From NCBI GenBank assembly GCA_963712715.1, contig CAVQJI010000048.1, positions 62,001 to 126,000 on the forward strand: 64,000 nucleotides of DNA. The letters are read 5' to 3'. Shown in pieces: positions 40,841-49,650 of the stretch. The translations under genes and the position numbers were made by a program. The stretch's first letter is position 1. Each line of letters begins with the position of its first letter. The stretch comes from JAFEDN01 sp963712715. GTDB lineage: Bacteria; Pseudomonadota; Gammaproteobacteria; Coxiellales; Coxiellaceae. The notes under the pieces were generated by a model, which did no database searches, had not been told where the DNA came from, and was given only the letters and a program-made list of their open reading frames with translations.

Positions 40841-41254
40841 TTACTTCTTGATTTCTTGCGGCGGTGTCCAGCCTTTCGCGGCGCGGGCTTTGGCTTCTCT
40901 CCAACCTAACAGTTCGATAATCGCCATGGGGGCGTTATCACCCGCACGAAAGCCGCATTTGAGAACGCGGGAATATCCACCTGGACGGTCTTTAAAGCGC
41001 GGAGCAATATCATTAAATAATTTAGCGACAACTTCGTCGTTACGTAAACGGGAGAACGCTAAACGGCGATGGGCCACGCTGTCTTCTTTAGCTAAAGTAA
41101 TCAAGGGTTCAATAAAACGACGCAATTCTTTAGCTTTAGGTAAAGTCGTTTTAATCTGGCCATGTTTTAATATGGCAATGCTCATATTTTTTTTGAGAGC
41201 TTTGAGATGGGACGCCGTTCTATTAAGGCGTCGGCCAGTTTTGCGATGATTCAT
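40841..41254 (-). CDS. rplQ: 50S ribosomal protein L17
   Basis: 137 residues starting MNHRKTGRRLNRTASHLKAL, the standard L17 N-terminus, with about ten extra C-terminal residues (GWTPPQEIKK) compared with E. coli (127). L17 lies near the exit tunnel. It is the last gene of the alpha operon and starts 2 bp after the rpoA stop. Confidence 0.97.
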   Translation of the reverse strand: MNHRKTGRRLNRTASHLKALKKNMSIAILKHGQIKTTLPKAKELRRFIEPLITLAKEDSVAHRRLAFSRLRNDEVVAKLFNDIAPRFKDRPGGYSRVLKCGFRAGDNAPMAIIELLGWREAKARAAKGWTPPQEIKK

Positions 41255-41256
41255 GA

Positions 41257-42264
41257 TTACTCCTCTTCAACAATCTTTTCCGGCGGCGGTAAATCAGCCG
41301 GCGGCCAGTTTTTAATGTTCATCCCCAAGCTCAGGCCGTGCTGCACCAATACGGATTTGATTTCATTCATGGATTTTTTGCCCAGATTCGGCGTTTTTAA
41401 GAGATCGCTTTCAGAGCGTTGCACTAAATCGCCTATATAATAAATATCTTCCGCTTTCAGACAATTGGCTGCGCGAACGGTTAATTCCAAATCATCCACC
41501 GGACGGGTTAAAATGGGATCGATGGCTTGCGCACCTTCCTTCGCACCCATTTTAGCAGCGTGCTGTAAATCGACAAACGCAGATAATTGTTGCTGCAATA
41601 TAGTTGCAGCATGGCGAATAGCCTGCTCGGGATCCAGCGCGCCGTTGGTTTCGAGGTCAATGATTAGTTTATCCAGGTCAGTGCGTTTTTCAACCCGGGT
41701 ATTTTCCACCTGGTAACTGACGCGCTTGACAGGACTAAACGAAGCATCCAACAACAATGAACCGACTGAACGTTTGGCGCCTTTTTCAGAAATACGGGTC
41801 AAAGCAGGTTGATAACCTCTTCCCACTTCGACGGTCAGTCTGGCATTCAGTTCACCTTCTTTAGTGAGATTCGCAATGATATGCTGGGGATTGACTACGG
41901 TAAGACCCGTTTCCAATTCAATGTCCGCAGCAGTCACCACACCGGGGCCTTTTTTACGAAGGTTTAATTCAATTTTATCGCGTCCTTCGAGTTTGAAAGC
42001 GACTCCCTTTAAATTCAATAAAATATTAACGACATCCTCGTGGACACCTTCGAGCGAGCTGTACTCGTGGACTATATTATCGATCTGAACTTCTGTAATC
42101 GCAGCGCCAGCCATTGAAGACAACAATACCCGTCGCAGTGCATTACCTAAAGTATAACCAAAGCCGCGTTCAAAAGGCTCCAAAACAATCCGAAAATGAC
42201 TGGGTGAAATAGCCTGAACCTGAATATTCTGCGGCGTTAAAAAATTTTTAAAAACATCTTGCAT
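41257..42264 (-). CDS. rpoA: RNA polymerase subunit alpha
   Basis: 335 residues (329 in E. coli). The N-terminal dimerisation domain includes FERGFGYTLGNALRRVLLSS. The C-terminal domain, LTVRAANCLKAEDIYYIGDL then LLKTPNLGKKSMNEIKSVL, binds UP elements and activators. Both domains are complete. It lies between rpsD and rplQ, the usual alpha-operon order. Confidence 0.98.
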   Translation of the reverse strand: MQDVFKNFLTPQNIQVQAISPSHFRIVLEPFERGFGYTLGNALRRVLLSSMAGAAITEVQIDNIVHEYSSLEGVHEDVVNILLNLKGVAFKLEGRDKIELNLRKKGPGVVTAADIELETGLTVVNPQHIIANLTKEGELNARLTVEVGRGYQPALTRISEKGAKRSVGSLLLDASFSPVKRVSYQVENTRVEKRTDLDKLIIDLETNGALDPEQAIRHAATILQQQLSAFVDLQHAAKMGAKEGAQAIDPILTRPVDDLELTVRAANCLKAEDIYYIGDLVQRSESDLLKTPNLGKKSMNEIKSVLVQHGLSLGMNIKNWPPADLPPPEKIVEEE

Positions 42265-42279
42265 AGGTTGAGCCCCAAA

Positions 42280-42900
42280 CTATTTAGAATATAATTCGAC
42301 AACCAAACTGACTTTAAATTCAGCTGGCAACTCACTGATTTCGGGAGCAGCTTTAAATGTACCCTTCAGTTCTTTTGGATCAACTTCAATCCATGAAACC
42401 GGGGTGCGATTTGCCGTTAACCCTAAAGCAGCGCTAATGCGCAATTGTTTTTTCGCTTTTTCGCGGATAGAGATTTCAGATCCGGCTGCCACATGGAATG
42501 AAGGAATGTTCACCACTTTTCCGTTCACAAGGATAGCCTTATGGCTTACCAGCTGTCTGGCCTCGGCCCGGGTAGCTGCAAAACCCATGCGATAGACCAC
42601 GTTGTCTAAACGTGATTCCAGTAATGATAATAAATTGTCGCCGGTTGAACCTTTGGTGCGATCTGCTTTTTTATAGTAATTACGGAACTGTTTTTCCAAT
42701 ACGTCGTAATATCGGCGAATCAATTGTTTCATGCGTAATTGAATGCCGTAGTCAGTGGTTCTTCCACGCCTTTGCCAATGTACTCCAGGGGTGTGTTCCA
42801 GATTACATTTGGTATCTATAGCGCGAATGCCGCTTTTTAATAACAGATCCGTTTTCTCACGTCGAGATAAACGACACTTAGGACCTAAATATCTTGCCAT
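42280..42900 (-). CDS. rpsD: 30S ribosomal protein S4
   Basis: 206 residues, the E. coli length. MARYLGPKCRLSRREKTDL starts the protein, and the S4 RNA-binding domain ESRLDNVVYRMGFAATRAEARQLVSHKAILVNGK is intact. S4 nucleates 16S assembly and in relatives represses the alpha operon. Confidence 0.97.
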   Translation of the reverse strand: MARYLGPKCRLSRREKTDLLLKSGIRAIDTKCNLEHTPGVHWQRRGRTTDYGIQLRMKQLIRRYYDVLEKQFRNYYKKADRTKGSTGDNLLSLLESRLDNVVYRMGFAATRAEARQLVSHKAILVNGKVVNIPSFHVAAGSEISIREKAKKQLRISAALGLTANRTPVSWIEVDPKELKGTFKAAPEISELPAEFKVSLVVELYSK

Positions 42901-42918
42901 GCTTTAACCTCTCAAAAA

Positions 42919-43296
42919 TTAGACGCGACGCCGTTTACGTGGACGGCAGCCATTATGCGGTATTCCAGTCCGGTCAGTTAAACTGAGGATTTCTAGTCCG
43001 GAATTATATAAACTACGTATGGCTGAATCACGGCCTGCGCCAGGTCCACTGACATAGACAACCACTCTTTTGGCATCGAATTCGTCCAACAGACCCTTCG
43101 CCACTGCTTCCGCAGCCATTTGGGCCGCATACGGGGTTCCACGGCGAGAGCCTTTAAAACCGCATTTGCCAGCCGAGCTTTGGGTTAACAAATCGCCCGA
43201 CATCGTAGTTCCAGACACAACTGTGTTGTTAAAGGTGGCTTGAATGTGTACTGCGCATTCAGAAAATTTTCGTTTGGTACGTTTTTTTACTGCCAT
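42919..43296 (-). CDS. rpsK: 30S ribosomal protein S11
   Basis: 125 residues (129 in E. coli) with VHIQATFNNTVV near the start, the GFKGSRRGTPYAAQMAAE stretch and the conserved end IPHNGCRPRKRRRV. Platform protein of the small subunit, between rpsM and rpsD. Confidence 0.97.
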   Translation of the reverse strand: MAVKKRTKRKFSECAVHIQATFNNTVVSGTTMSGDLLTQSSAGKCGFKGSRRGTPYAAQMAAEAVAKGLLDEFDAKRVVVYVSGPGAGRDSAIRSLYNSGLEILSLTDRTGIPHNGCRPRKRRRV

Positions 43297-43311
43297 TTTA
43301 ATTATTTCCTC

Positions 43312-43668
43312 TTAAGCACGGACTGCTTTACGTTTGCCTTTGCGGGTACGGGCGTTGGTTTTGGTACGTTGACCACGCACGGGTAAACCGTGACGGTGAC
43401 GTACTCCCTGATAGCACCCTAAATCAATTTTGCGCTTGATATTCATGGATACTTCCCGGCGCAGATCGCCTTCAACCGTATAAGCGGCTACGGCATCGCG
43501 AACTTTTTTCAGCTGTTCTTCAAGCAAATCTTTAATTTTAGTGGCTGGATCAACGCCTGCTACGTCGCAAACGACTTTCGCACGGGTTGGCCCAATGCCA
43601 TAAATAGCCTGTAGACCAATCACTGTGTGTTTATTAACGGGTATGTTAACTCCGGCAATACGCGCCAT
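43312..43668 (-). CDS. rpsM: 30S ribosomal protein S13
   Basis: 118 residues, the E. coli length. MARIAGVNIPVNKHTVIGLQ opens it and the basic tail YQGVRHRHGLPVRGQRTKTN and on ends it. S13 contacts the A- and P-site tRNAs and bridges to L5. It heads the alpha operon after the rpmJ spacer. Confidence 0.97.
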   Translation of the reverse strand: MARIAGVNIPVNKHTVIGLQAIYGIGPTRAKVVCDVAGVDPATKIKDLLEEQLKKVRDAVAAYTVEGDLRREVSMNIKRKIDLGCYQGVRHRHGLPVRGQRTKTNARTRKGKRKAVRA

Positions 43669-43818
43669 TTTTTATGCTCCAGATTTAATCGTTAAAAAGT
43701 TCACTAGCTTATCCCTGATTACTTGAAAAATCAAGCTTTGGATACGGCATGCATGCATGCTTGCAACCATCCATGGAGCCGTACCAGCCCAGCCATCCCT
43801 GGCCGGGCGTTCGCCGGG

Positions 43819-43841
43819 AAAACCGTCCACTGGACGGTTTT
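43819..43841 (-). terminator. Hairpin in the rpmJ-rpsM spacer
   Basis: AAAACCGTCCA and TGGACGGTTTT are perfect inverse arms around one base, 12 bp after the rpmJ stop. It could be a partial terminator or an mRNA-processing site between the spc and alpha operons. The remaining ~150 bp of the spacer contain other GC-rich inverted repeats but no gene. Confidence 0.45.
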
Positions 43842-43852
43842 CTGTTTCCGGC

Positions 43853-43966
43853 TCACCCCTGTCTTTGCTTATGCCGCGCATCTTTACAGATAACCCGGAC
43901 GATACCATGACGACGGATGATTTTACAATTTCTGCACAATTTTTTTACGGATGCTCTCACTTTCAT
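43853..43966 (-). CDS. rpmJ: 50S ribosomal protein L36
   Basis: A 37-residue gene: MKVRASVKKLCRNCKIIRRH, then GIVRVICKDARHKQRQG and TGA. This is the zinc-binding form of L36 with Cys11, Cys14, Cys27 and His32. GAGGAGAG precedes the ATG. It lies between secY and rpsM, the normal end of the spc operon. Confidence 0.97.
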   Translation of the reverse strand: MKVRASVKKLCRNCKIIRRHGIVRVICKDARHKQRQG

Positions 43967-43979
43967 TACTCTCTCCTCA

Positions 43980-45305
43980 TTACAGCAGGCTCATTTTAGA
44001 ACCGCGTTGTTTGGCTTTTTTCATCACTGACTCGTATTGATGAGTCATTAAATGCGCTTGTACTTGCGCCATAAAATCCATTATGACGACAACGACGATC
44101 AACAGAGAAGTTCCTCCAAAATAAAACGGGACATTCCATGCCAAAATTAAAAACTGAGGCAACAATGCCACTAACGCCAGGTAGACAGATCCGACCAGAG
44201 TTAAGCGGGTCATGACACCATCTATATAATTCGCGGTCTGCTCACCAGGCCGAATCCCAGGAATAAAAGCACCGGAACGCTTCAGATTATCCGCGGTTTC
44301 TTTCGGGTTAAAGACTAACGCAGTGTAGAAAAAAGCGAAAAAAATCACTAATATCGCAAAAGCGATCATATATCCCGGCTGGCCCGGCGATAACGCCAGG
44401 GACACGTCATTGAGCCAACTCATGCCCTTGGCAGCCCCAAAAAACTGCGCGATAGTGCCTGGGAATAAAATAATACTTTGGGCAAAAATCGGTGGTATCA
44501 CTCCCGCCATATTAATTTTTAAAGGCAAATGGCTCGTTTGGGCGGCGTAAACCGTACGCCCTTGCTGCCGTTTGGCATAATTAATGGTAATCCGCCGTTG
44601 CGCCCTTTCAAAATAAACGACGACGACGGTCACGGCTATGACCACTACCAGTATCAACAGTAAGGTTAAGCCCTGCATCTGCCCCTGCTTTACCTGGGTA
44701 AATATCTCACCAATCGCGGCAGGAAAACGCGCGGCTATACCCGCGAAAATAATGAGTGAAATACCATTACCGACACCCCGTTCGGTCATTTGTTCGCCTA
44801 ACCACATGAGAAACATGGTGCCTGTCACTAAGGTCACCGTGGCGACAAAATAAAAATTTAAGCCGGGTGTGATTACCACCCCGCTGCTCACCAGCCATTT
44901 ACATATACCAACGCCCTGAACCAGAGACAATAATATAGTGGCATAACGCGTATATTGATTAATTTTACGCCTGCCCGCTTCACCTTCTTTTTTCAGCTGT
45001 GCCATCGTCGGGGAAACCGTCGCATATAACTGCACAATAATCGATGCAGAAATATAGGGCATGATTCCTAAAGCAAAGATAGTCAAACGGCTTAATGCGC
45101 CACCGGAAAACATATTAAATAAACCCAGTATGCCGCCCTCATGTTGCTGGAATAAATCCGCCAGTTTATGGGGATCCAGACCAGGCACGGGGATATAGGC
45201 TCCTAAACGATAGACGACCAAACCAATCAGCACAAATAAAAGCCGATTTCTCAGTTCGATCAAACCACCGGTGGAGAGCCCTCCGCCAATTTTGGGTTGT
45301 TTCAT
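43980..45305 (-). CDS. secY: Protein translocase subunit SecY
   Basis: Ten-helix channel of the Sec translocon in the inner membrane, 441 residues (443 in E. coli). GGLIELRNRLLFVLIGLVVY, the plug region and the pore helix, and KRSGAFIPGIRPGEQTANYID are recognisable. The ATG overlaps the rplO stop (ATGA). Complete. Confidence 0.98.
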   Translation of the reverse strand: MKQPKIGGGLSTGGLIELRNRLLFVLIGLVVYRLGAYIPVPGLDPHKLADLFQQHEGGILGLFNMFSGGALSRLTIFALGIMPYISASIIVQLYATVSPTMAQLKKEGEAGRRKINQYTRYATILLSLVQGVGICKWLVSSGVVITPGLNFYFVATVTLVTGTMFLMWLGEQMTERGVGNGISLIIFAGIAARFPAAIGEIFTQVKQGQMQGLTLLLILVVVIAVTVVVVYFERAQRRITINYAKRQQGRTVYAAQTSHLPLKINMAGVIPPIFAQSIILFPGTIAQFFGAAKGMSWLNDVSLALSPGQPGYMIAFAILVIFFAFFYTALVFNPKETADNLKRSGAFIPGIRPGEQTANYIDGVMTRLTLVGSVYLALVALLPQFLILAWNVPFYFGGTSLLIVVVVIMDFMAQVQAHLMTHQYESVMKKAKQRGSKMSLL

Positions 45306-45745
45306 TCCTCAACCTTTCCGCCAGCTGCTTCAATAGCGGCGCGAGCCCCTTTCGTGATCCGTAAACCACGAAGAGTAATTTTCTTCTTTAACGTCGTTCC
45401 AGCGCCAAATACTTTGGCCTGTTTGTGGATGAGAGTCACTAAATTTGCTTCTCTTAAAGCCGCTAAATCAATGATGTGAGCTTCTACCTTGTTGAGTTCC
45501 TCAAGACGTATCTCAGCGCAGTGTCGCGCAGTACGGGATTTAAAGCCAAATTTCGGCAGACGTCTTTGTAAAGGCATTTGTCCGCCCTCAAAACCGGTTT
45601 TATGGTAACCGCCTTTTCGGGCATGCTGGCCTTTGTGACCCAGTCCGCAGGTTTTACCCATGCCGCAACCAATGCCGCGGCCAACTCGCATTCTGGATTT
45701 TTTGGCGCCTTTAGCCGGTTTTAATGTGTTTAACTGCAAAGTCAT
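45302..45745 (-). CDS. rplO: 50S ribosomal protein L15
   Basis: 147 residues from the ATG at 45745, which has GAGGAAG upstream and begins MTLQLNTLKPAKGAKKSRMR. A TTG five codons upstream lies inside rpmD and is not needed. The basic Gly-rich segment RVGRGIGCGMGKTCGLGHKG is typical. It overlaps secY by 4 bp. Confidence 0.96.
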   Translation of the reverse strand: MTLQLNTLKPAKGAKKSRMRVGRGIGCGMGKTCGLGHKGQHARKGGYHKTGFEGGQMPLQRRLPKFGFKSRTARHCAEIRLEELNKVEAHIIDLAALREANLVTLIHKQAKVFGAGTTLKKKITLRGLRITKGARAAIEAAGGKVEE

Positions 45746-45746
45746 T

Positions 45747-45938
45747 TTAGACTTCCTCAACTTGTAATAAATACCAAACCTTATTAATCATCCCACGATT
45801 GGCAGGCGTGTCCAATACCAATACCGTATGATGACGCCGGCGCAAACCTAGCCCCTCAACACATTCACGGTGCCCGCGTTTTCGGCCAAATTTGCTGCCC
45901 TTTAGCGTGACTTTGATTTTTTTCGATTCCATAATCAT
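45747..45938 (-). CDS. rpmD: 50S ribosomal protein L30
   Basis: 61-63 residues with KIKVTLKGSKFGRKRGHREC and the end NRGMINKVWYLLQVEEV. Two in-frame ATGs (45938, 45932) are possible starts; GGTGAAAC precedes the first. One base separates its stop from the rplO start. Confidence 0.94.
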   Translation of the reverse strand: MIMESKKIKVTLKGSKFGRKRGHRECVEGLGLRRRHHTVLVLDTPANRGMINKVWYLLQVEEV

Positions 45939-45946
45939 TGTTTCAC

Positions 45947-46453
45947 CTATACCGCTTCAGTAATCTCTTTAACCGTTTTGCCGCGTTTTGCGGCTACCGA
46001 TTCTGGCGTAGCCATTTGTTTTAATCCTTTAATAGTCGCACGGACCACGTTGATCGGATTGGACGATCCCAAACATTTCGCCAGTACATTCTGGACGCCC
46101 ATCACTTCGAAGATGGCGCGCATGGCGTTACCCGCGATGACTCCTGTACCTTCGGAAGCCGGCAACATGAGCACTTTGCTGGCGCCGTGGCGTGCAATCA
46201 CTTCGTGTTGCAGGGTATTACCTTTCAACTGAACGTGAATCATATTGCGTCGAGCGGCTTCGGTCGCTTTTTGAATAGCTATCGGTACCTCTCGGGCTTT
46301 ACCTTGGCCAAAACCAATGGTGCCCTCTCCATCACCCGCAACGACTAATGCGGAGAAACTCATTCGGCGTCCGCCCTTAACAGTGGTCGCATTACGGTTA
46401 ACGGCTACTAATTTTTCGATGTAGCCATCATTGACCTGATTATCCGTTCGCAT
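45947..46453 (-). CDS. rpsE: 30S ribosomal protein S5
   Basis: 168 residues (167 in E. coli). The double-stranded-RNA-binding domain shows EKLVAVNRNATTVKGGRRMS and the GFGQGKAREVPIAIQKA loop, where spectinomycin and ram mutations usually map. Complete. Confidence 0.97.
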   Translation of the reverse strand: MRTDNQVNDGYIEKLVAVNRNATTVKGGRRMSFSALVVAGDGEGTIGFGQGKAREVPIAIQKATEAARRNMIHVQLKGNTLQHEVIARHGASKVLMLPASEGTGVIAGNAMRAIFEVMGVQNVLAKCLGSSNPINVVRATIKGLKQMATPESVAAKRGKTVKEITEAV

Positions 46454-46469
46454 AAATTAAACCCTCAAC

Positions 46470-46826
46470 TTAAAATTCTATACCGCCTTCGCGAGCAGCA
46501 TCAGCCAAAGCCTTGACACGACCATGATATTTAAAACCAGAACGATCAAAGGCTACTTTCGTAACACCCGCCGCGAGACAACGCTCTGCAATTAATTTTC
46601 CCACCCGAGCGGCTGCGGTTTTGTTCCCGCCATATTCCACTTCACTGCGTAAATCTTTATCTAAAGAAGATGCCTGGGCCAGTACTTTGGCGCCACAGGG
46701 GGAAAATACCTGGGCATAAATATGTTGCGAGGTTCTGTGCACGCATAAATGAGTAGCACCCACTCGCCGAATCCGGCCTCGCACCTTGGCACAGCGGCGC
46801 TCACGTTTAATATTTTTATTAATCAT
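46470..46826 (-). CDS. rplR: 50S ribosomal protein L18
   Basis: 118 residues (117 in E. coli) from the ATG at 46826, 1 bp after the rplF stop, with GAGGTTAAG upstream. Contains VHRTSQHIYAQVFSP and the end FDRSGFKYHGRVKALADAAR typical of L18, which binds 5S rRNA. The open frame extends further upstream but that is rplF sequence in another frame. Confidence 0.96.
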   Translation of the reverse strand: MINKNIKRERRCAKVRGRIRRVGATHLCVHRTSQHIYAQVFSPCGAKVLAQASSLDKDLRSEVEYGGNKTAAARVGKLIAERCLAAGVTKVAFDRSGFKYHGRVKALADAAREGGIEF

Positions 46827-46827
46827 A

Positions 46828-47364
46828 TTATTTTTTCTTAACCTCTTTGAGGACAATGACTTCATTGGAATAGCGCACACCTTTGCCTTTATAAGGCTCG
46901 GGCGGACGTATCGAACGAATATTGGCGGCAACCTGACAAACCATTTGCTTGTCAACACCTTTTAAAACAATTTCAGTTTGGGTGGGAGTTTCCGCGGTTA
47001 CACCCTTTGGCAGGGTATAATCGACAGGATGTGAAAATCCCAGAGATAAATTCAGCACGTTGCCTTGGACTTTAGCACGGTAACCAACACCGACTAACAC
47101 CAGCTTGCGCTCAAAACCAGTGGTGACTCCAATGACCATATTGTTGGCCAGTACACGTGTAGTTCCGGCGATGGCATTGGCCTCACTGCTAGCATTGGCA
47201 GGTGCGATTTGTAGAATATTATCCACCAACTTTACCTGCACTAACGAGTGGGCAGCGTGGTGAATTTGGCCTAATTTACCCTTAACGGTGATATCCTGAC
47301 CGGCTATTTTCACCTCAGCACCCTTCGGAACTGTAATAGGAACTTTTGCAACTCGGCTAACCAT
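46828..47364 (-). CDS. rplF: 50S ribosomal protein L6
   Basis: 178 residues (177 in E. coli). MVSRVAKVPITVPKGAEVKI begins it and the C-terminal signature IRSIRPPEPYKGKGVRYSNE is intact. L6 sits near the factor-binding centre. Confidence 0.97.
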   Translation of the reverse strand: MVSRVAKVPITVPKGAEVKIAGQDITVKGKLGQIHHAAHSLVQVKLVDNILQIAPANASSEANAIAGTTRVLANNMVIGVTTGFERKLVLVGVGYRAKVQGNVLNLSLGFSHPVDYTLPKGVTAETPTQTEIVLKGVDKQMVCQVAANIRSIRPPEPYKGKGVRYSNEVIVLKEVKKK

Positions 47365-47379
47365 GATTCAACCTCAATA

Positions 47380-47775
47380 TCAACTGACGTAACATAAAAT
47401 TTCACCACCTAACTTTAAATGGCGGGCATAACGATCGGACATAATACCTTTTGAGGTGGAAACAATCGCTATTCCCAAGCCATTTTTGACCTGAGGTAAT
47501 TGGGTGGTTTTTTTGTATAAACGCAACCCGGGACGGCTGATTCTCTTGATCAACTCGATAACCGGTTGTCCATTATAATACTTCAGATCAATGAATAATG
47601 TCGGCTTTTCCGCATCCTTAACAACGCCACAATCCTCGATATAACCTTCCTTTTTAAGCACTTCAGCCACTTTCAATTTTAATTTTGACAGCGGCATCGT
47701 GATGGTGGATTTTCCTACCATCTGCGCGTTACGAATGTGTGTAAACATATCGGCGATCGGATCTTGCATACTCAT
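47380..47775 (-). CDS. rpsH: 30S ribosomal protein S8
   Basis: 131 residues (130 in E. coli), MSMQDPIADMFTHIRNAQMV to the conserved end GLGIAIVSTSKGIMSDRYAR and GGEILCYVS. S8 binds helix 21 of 16S rRNA and, in E. coli, represses the spc operon. Confidence 0.97.
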   Translation of the reverse strand: MSMQDPIADMFTHIRNAQMVGKSTITMPLSKLKLKVAEVLKKEGYIEDCGVVKDAEKPTLFIDLKYYNGQPVIELIKRISRPGLRLYKKTTQLPQVKNGLGIAIVSTSKGIMSDRYARHLKLGGEILCYVS

Positions 47776-47790
47776 AAATAATAATTCCTC

Positions 47791-48087
47791 TTACCAGCTC
47801 GCTTTTCGTAAACCGGGAACGTCACCCCGCATGGCGGCTTGACGCAAACAGATACGGCATAAACCAAATTTTTTTAACGTACCGTGCGGGCGTCCGCAGG
47901 AACGGCAGCGTGCTCGAATTCGAATAGGGCTTTCGTTACGGTCTCTTTTTTGCAATTTAATAACCGCTTCTTCAACGGTGTCAGGATTTAAGCGAATCTC
48001 TTCTTTTAATGCCAGACGCGATTTTTTGCAGTTTCGCACGCGGATTATCCGCTTCAAATTACGCATGACCACACTTGTTTTTGCCAT
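47791..48087 (-). CDS. rpsN: 30S ribosomal protein S14, long form with a CxxC...CxxC motif
   Basis: 98 residues from the ATG at 48087 (AAGGGTT upstream). Length and N-terminus (MAKTSVVMRNLKRIIRVRNC) match the long E. coli-type S14. The C-terminal part, however, carries CRSC, 12 residues, CRIC, the zinc-ribbon spacing of the short Zn-dependent form. The end GDVPGLRKASW is standard. Confidence 0.95.
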   Translation of the reverse strand: MAKTSVVMRNLKRIIRVRNCKKSRLALKEEIRLNPDTVEEAVIKLQKRDRNESPIRIRARCRSCGRPHGTLKKFGLCRICLRQAAMRGDVPGLRKASW

Positions 48088-48111
48088 ATTCAATAACCCT
48101 TAATTTATCAA

Positions 48112-48651
48112 TCAGTCTCTAAAAGGAAAACCAAAAGCTTTCAATAAAGCCAGCCCTTCTTTATTCGTTTTCGCCGAGGTTGCTATGGTAATATCCATGC
48201 CACGAATGGTGTCGATTTTATCATATTCAATTTCAGGGAAAACGATCTGTTCTTTGATGCCCATGCTATAATTTCCGCGGCCATCAAATGCTTTCACACC
48301 AAATCCACGAAAATCGCGAATTCGGGGGATAGCAATCATAATCAGGCGCTGCAGAAATTCATACATACGCTCACTGCGCAAAGTCACTTTGCAACCAATC
48401 GGCATGCCCTCACGGATTTTAAATCCAGCGATGGATTTAGTGGCAATGGTGGATACCGGTTTTTGACCCGCAATACGGGTCATGTCATCCAGGGCATGGG
48501 TTAATATTTTTTTATCCGCCAAAGCTTCACCGACTCCCATATTCAAAACGATTTTGGTGATGCGCGGAACTTCCATCACACTGGAGTAGTTAAATTCTTT
48601 TTGTAATTCCGGGACAATTTTGTCCACATATAATGTTCGTAAAGTACTCAT
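48112..48651 (-). CDS. rplE: 50S ribosomal protein L5
   Basis: 179 residues, the E. coli length, with PRITKIVLNMGVGEALADKK and the 5S-contact loop RDFRGFGVKAFDGRGNYSMG. Complete. Starts 11 bp after the repaired rplX stop. Confidence 0.97.
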   Translation of the reverse strand: MSTLRTLYVDKIVPELQKEFNYSSVMEVPRITKIVLNMGVGEALADKKILTHALDDMTRIAGQKPVSTIATKSIAGFKIREGMPIGCKVTLRSERMYEFLQRLIMIAIPRIRDFRGFGVKAFDGRGNYSMGIKEQIVFPEIEYDKIDTIRGMDITIATSAKTNKEGLALLKAFGFPFRD

Positions 48652-48662
48652 TTTCGACTCTC

Positions 48663-49002
48663 TTACTTATCGGTCACATCAATGACTTCGTCGTTGGATT
48701 TAAAATAACGCACTTTGCGTTTGCGTTACCGCTTTGCCAACCCATTTAAAACCCACACGGTCTGGCTGATTGGTGGTCAGATTGAGTAAAGCCACATTAG
48801 AAATGTGGATACTGGATTCTTTCTGCACAATACCACCCTCAATTTTACGTTGAGGATTGGGCTTCGTGTGTTTTTTTACCAGATTCACGCCTTCAATCAG
48901 TACGCGATCATTGGCTAATATTTTTAATACTTTTCCGACCCGACCCCGGTCTTTGCCGGCGATCACCACCACGGTATCTTCTGATCTCACCTTTTGCATC
49001 AC
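48663..49002 (-). CDS. rplX: 50S ribosomal protein L24, frame interrupted near the 3' end
   Basis: The first ~93 residues are standard L24 (VVVIAGKDRGRVGKVLKIL, IEGGIVQKESSIHISNVALL). In the frame as written the protein ends ...TQSALF. One frame over, the family's real tail KVRYFKSNDEVIDVTDK runs to a TAA at 48663-48665. Removing one base near 48724-48730 gives a normal 112-residue L24 that ends 11 bp before rplE. This is one of six such shifts in a 2.6-kb stretch. Confidence 0.9.
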
Positions 49003-49370
49003 AACACCTCAAGAGCTAAAGACACAATCTTCATAAATTGAGCACTGGCGCGCAATTCACGAGTAACAGGCCCGAAAATACGGGTGCCAATCGGCTGTAA
49101 TTGCGCATTGAGCAATACAACGGCGTTGCTGTCAAAACGGATCACCGAGCCGTCGGCGCGGCGAACCGGTTTACGCGTCCGCACCACCAGAGCATTCATC
49201 ACTTCGCCTTTTTTAACTTTACCGCGAGGGATGGCGTCTTTAATGCTGACTTTAATCACATCGCCAATGCTGGCGTAACGGCGCTTAGAGCCGCCCAGCA
49301 CTTTAATGCACATAACTTCGCGAGCGCCGCTGTTATCAGCGACCTGCAATACCGATTCTGTTTGTATCAT
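48999..49370 (-). CDS. rplN: 50S ribosomal protein L14
   Basis: 123 residues, the E. coli length. MIQTESVLQVADNSGAREVM and CIKVLGGSKRRYASIGDVI are canonical, as is the end GPVTRELR...FMKIVSLALEVL. Its ATG overlaps the repaired rpsQ stop (ATGA) and its own stop overlaps the rplX start. Confidence 0.97.
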   Translation of the reverse strand: MIQTESVLQVADNSGAREVMCIKVLGGSKRRYASIGDVIKVSIKDAIPRGKVKKGEVMNALVVRTRKPVRRADGSVIRFDSNAVVLLNAQLQPIGTRIFGPVTRELRASAQFMKIVSLALEVL

Positions 49371-49650
49371 CGCCCGTTCCCCTCAGCTGTCTCTGCTTTT
49401 TCTTTAATACTTTCCAGAATCCAAGTTTTGGTTCTTGGAAATAGGTCGACATTCTTTCACAACGACAACATCGCCTTGTCGCGCGGTATTATCGGGATTA
49501 TGTGCATGAATTTTTGTAGAACGGCGCACAATTTTTTGATATTTGGGGTGGCGAACGCGTCGTTCAACCAGAACCACAATGGTCTGTTCCATTTTGTCAC
49601 TGACCACTACTCCAGTCAGCGTTCGCGGCAGGGTTATCTTTATCGCTCAT
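49367..49650 (-). CDS. rpsQ: 30S ribosomal protein S17, frame interrupted twice
   Basis: The central part (VVVSDKMEQTIVVLVERRVR to VVVKECRPISK) is clear S17. The family start MSDKDN... lies one frame away: dropping one C of CCC at 49631-49633 joins it as NLPRTLTGVVVSDKM. At the other end, dropping one A near 49431-49436 gives SKTKTWILESIKEKAETAEG and a TGA that overlaps rplN. Both repairs yield 93 residues. The 284-nt span is exactly two bases too long. Confidence 0.88.

Noticed and set aside
43672..43908. A 78-codon open frame in the rpmJ-rpsM spacer
   Set aside because: It overlaps rpmJ in another frame and lacks family similarity. The real small gene here is rpmJ.
46827..46958. N-terminal extension of rplR into rplF
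   Set aside because: L18 has no such extension and the ATG at 46826 gives the normal protein. The extra codons are rplF in another frame.
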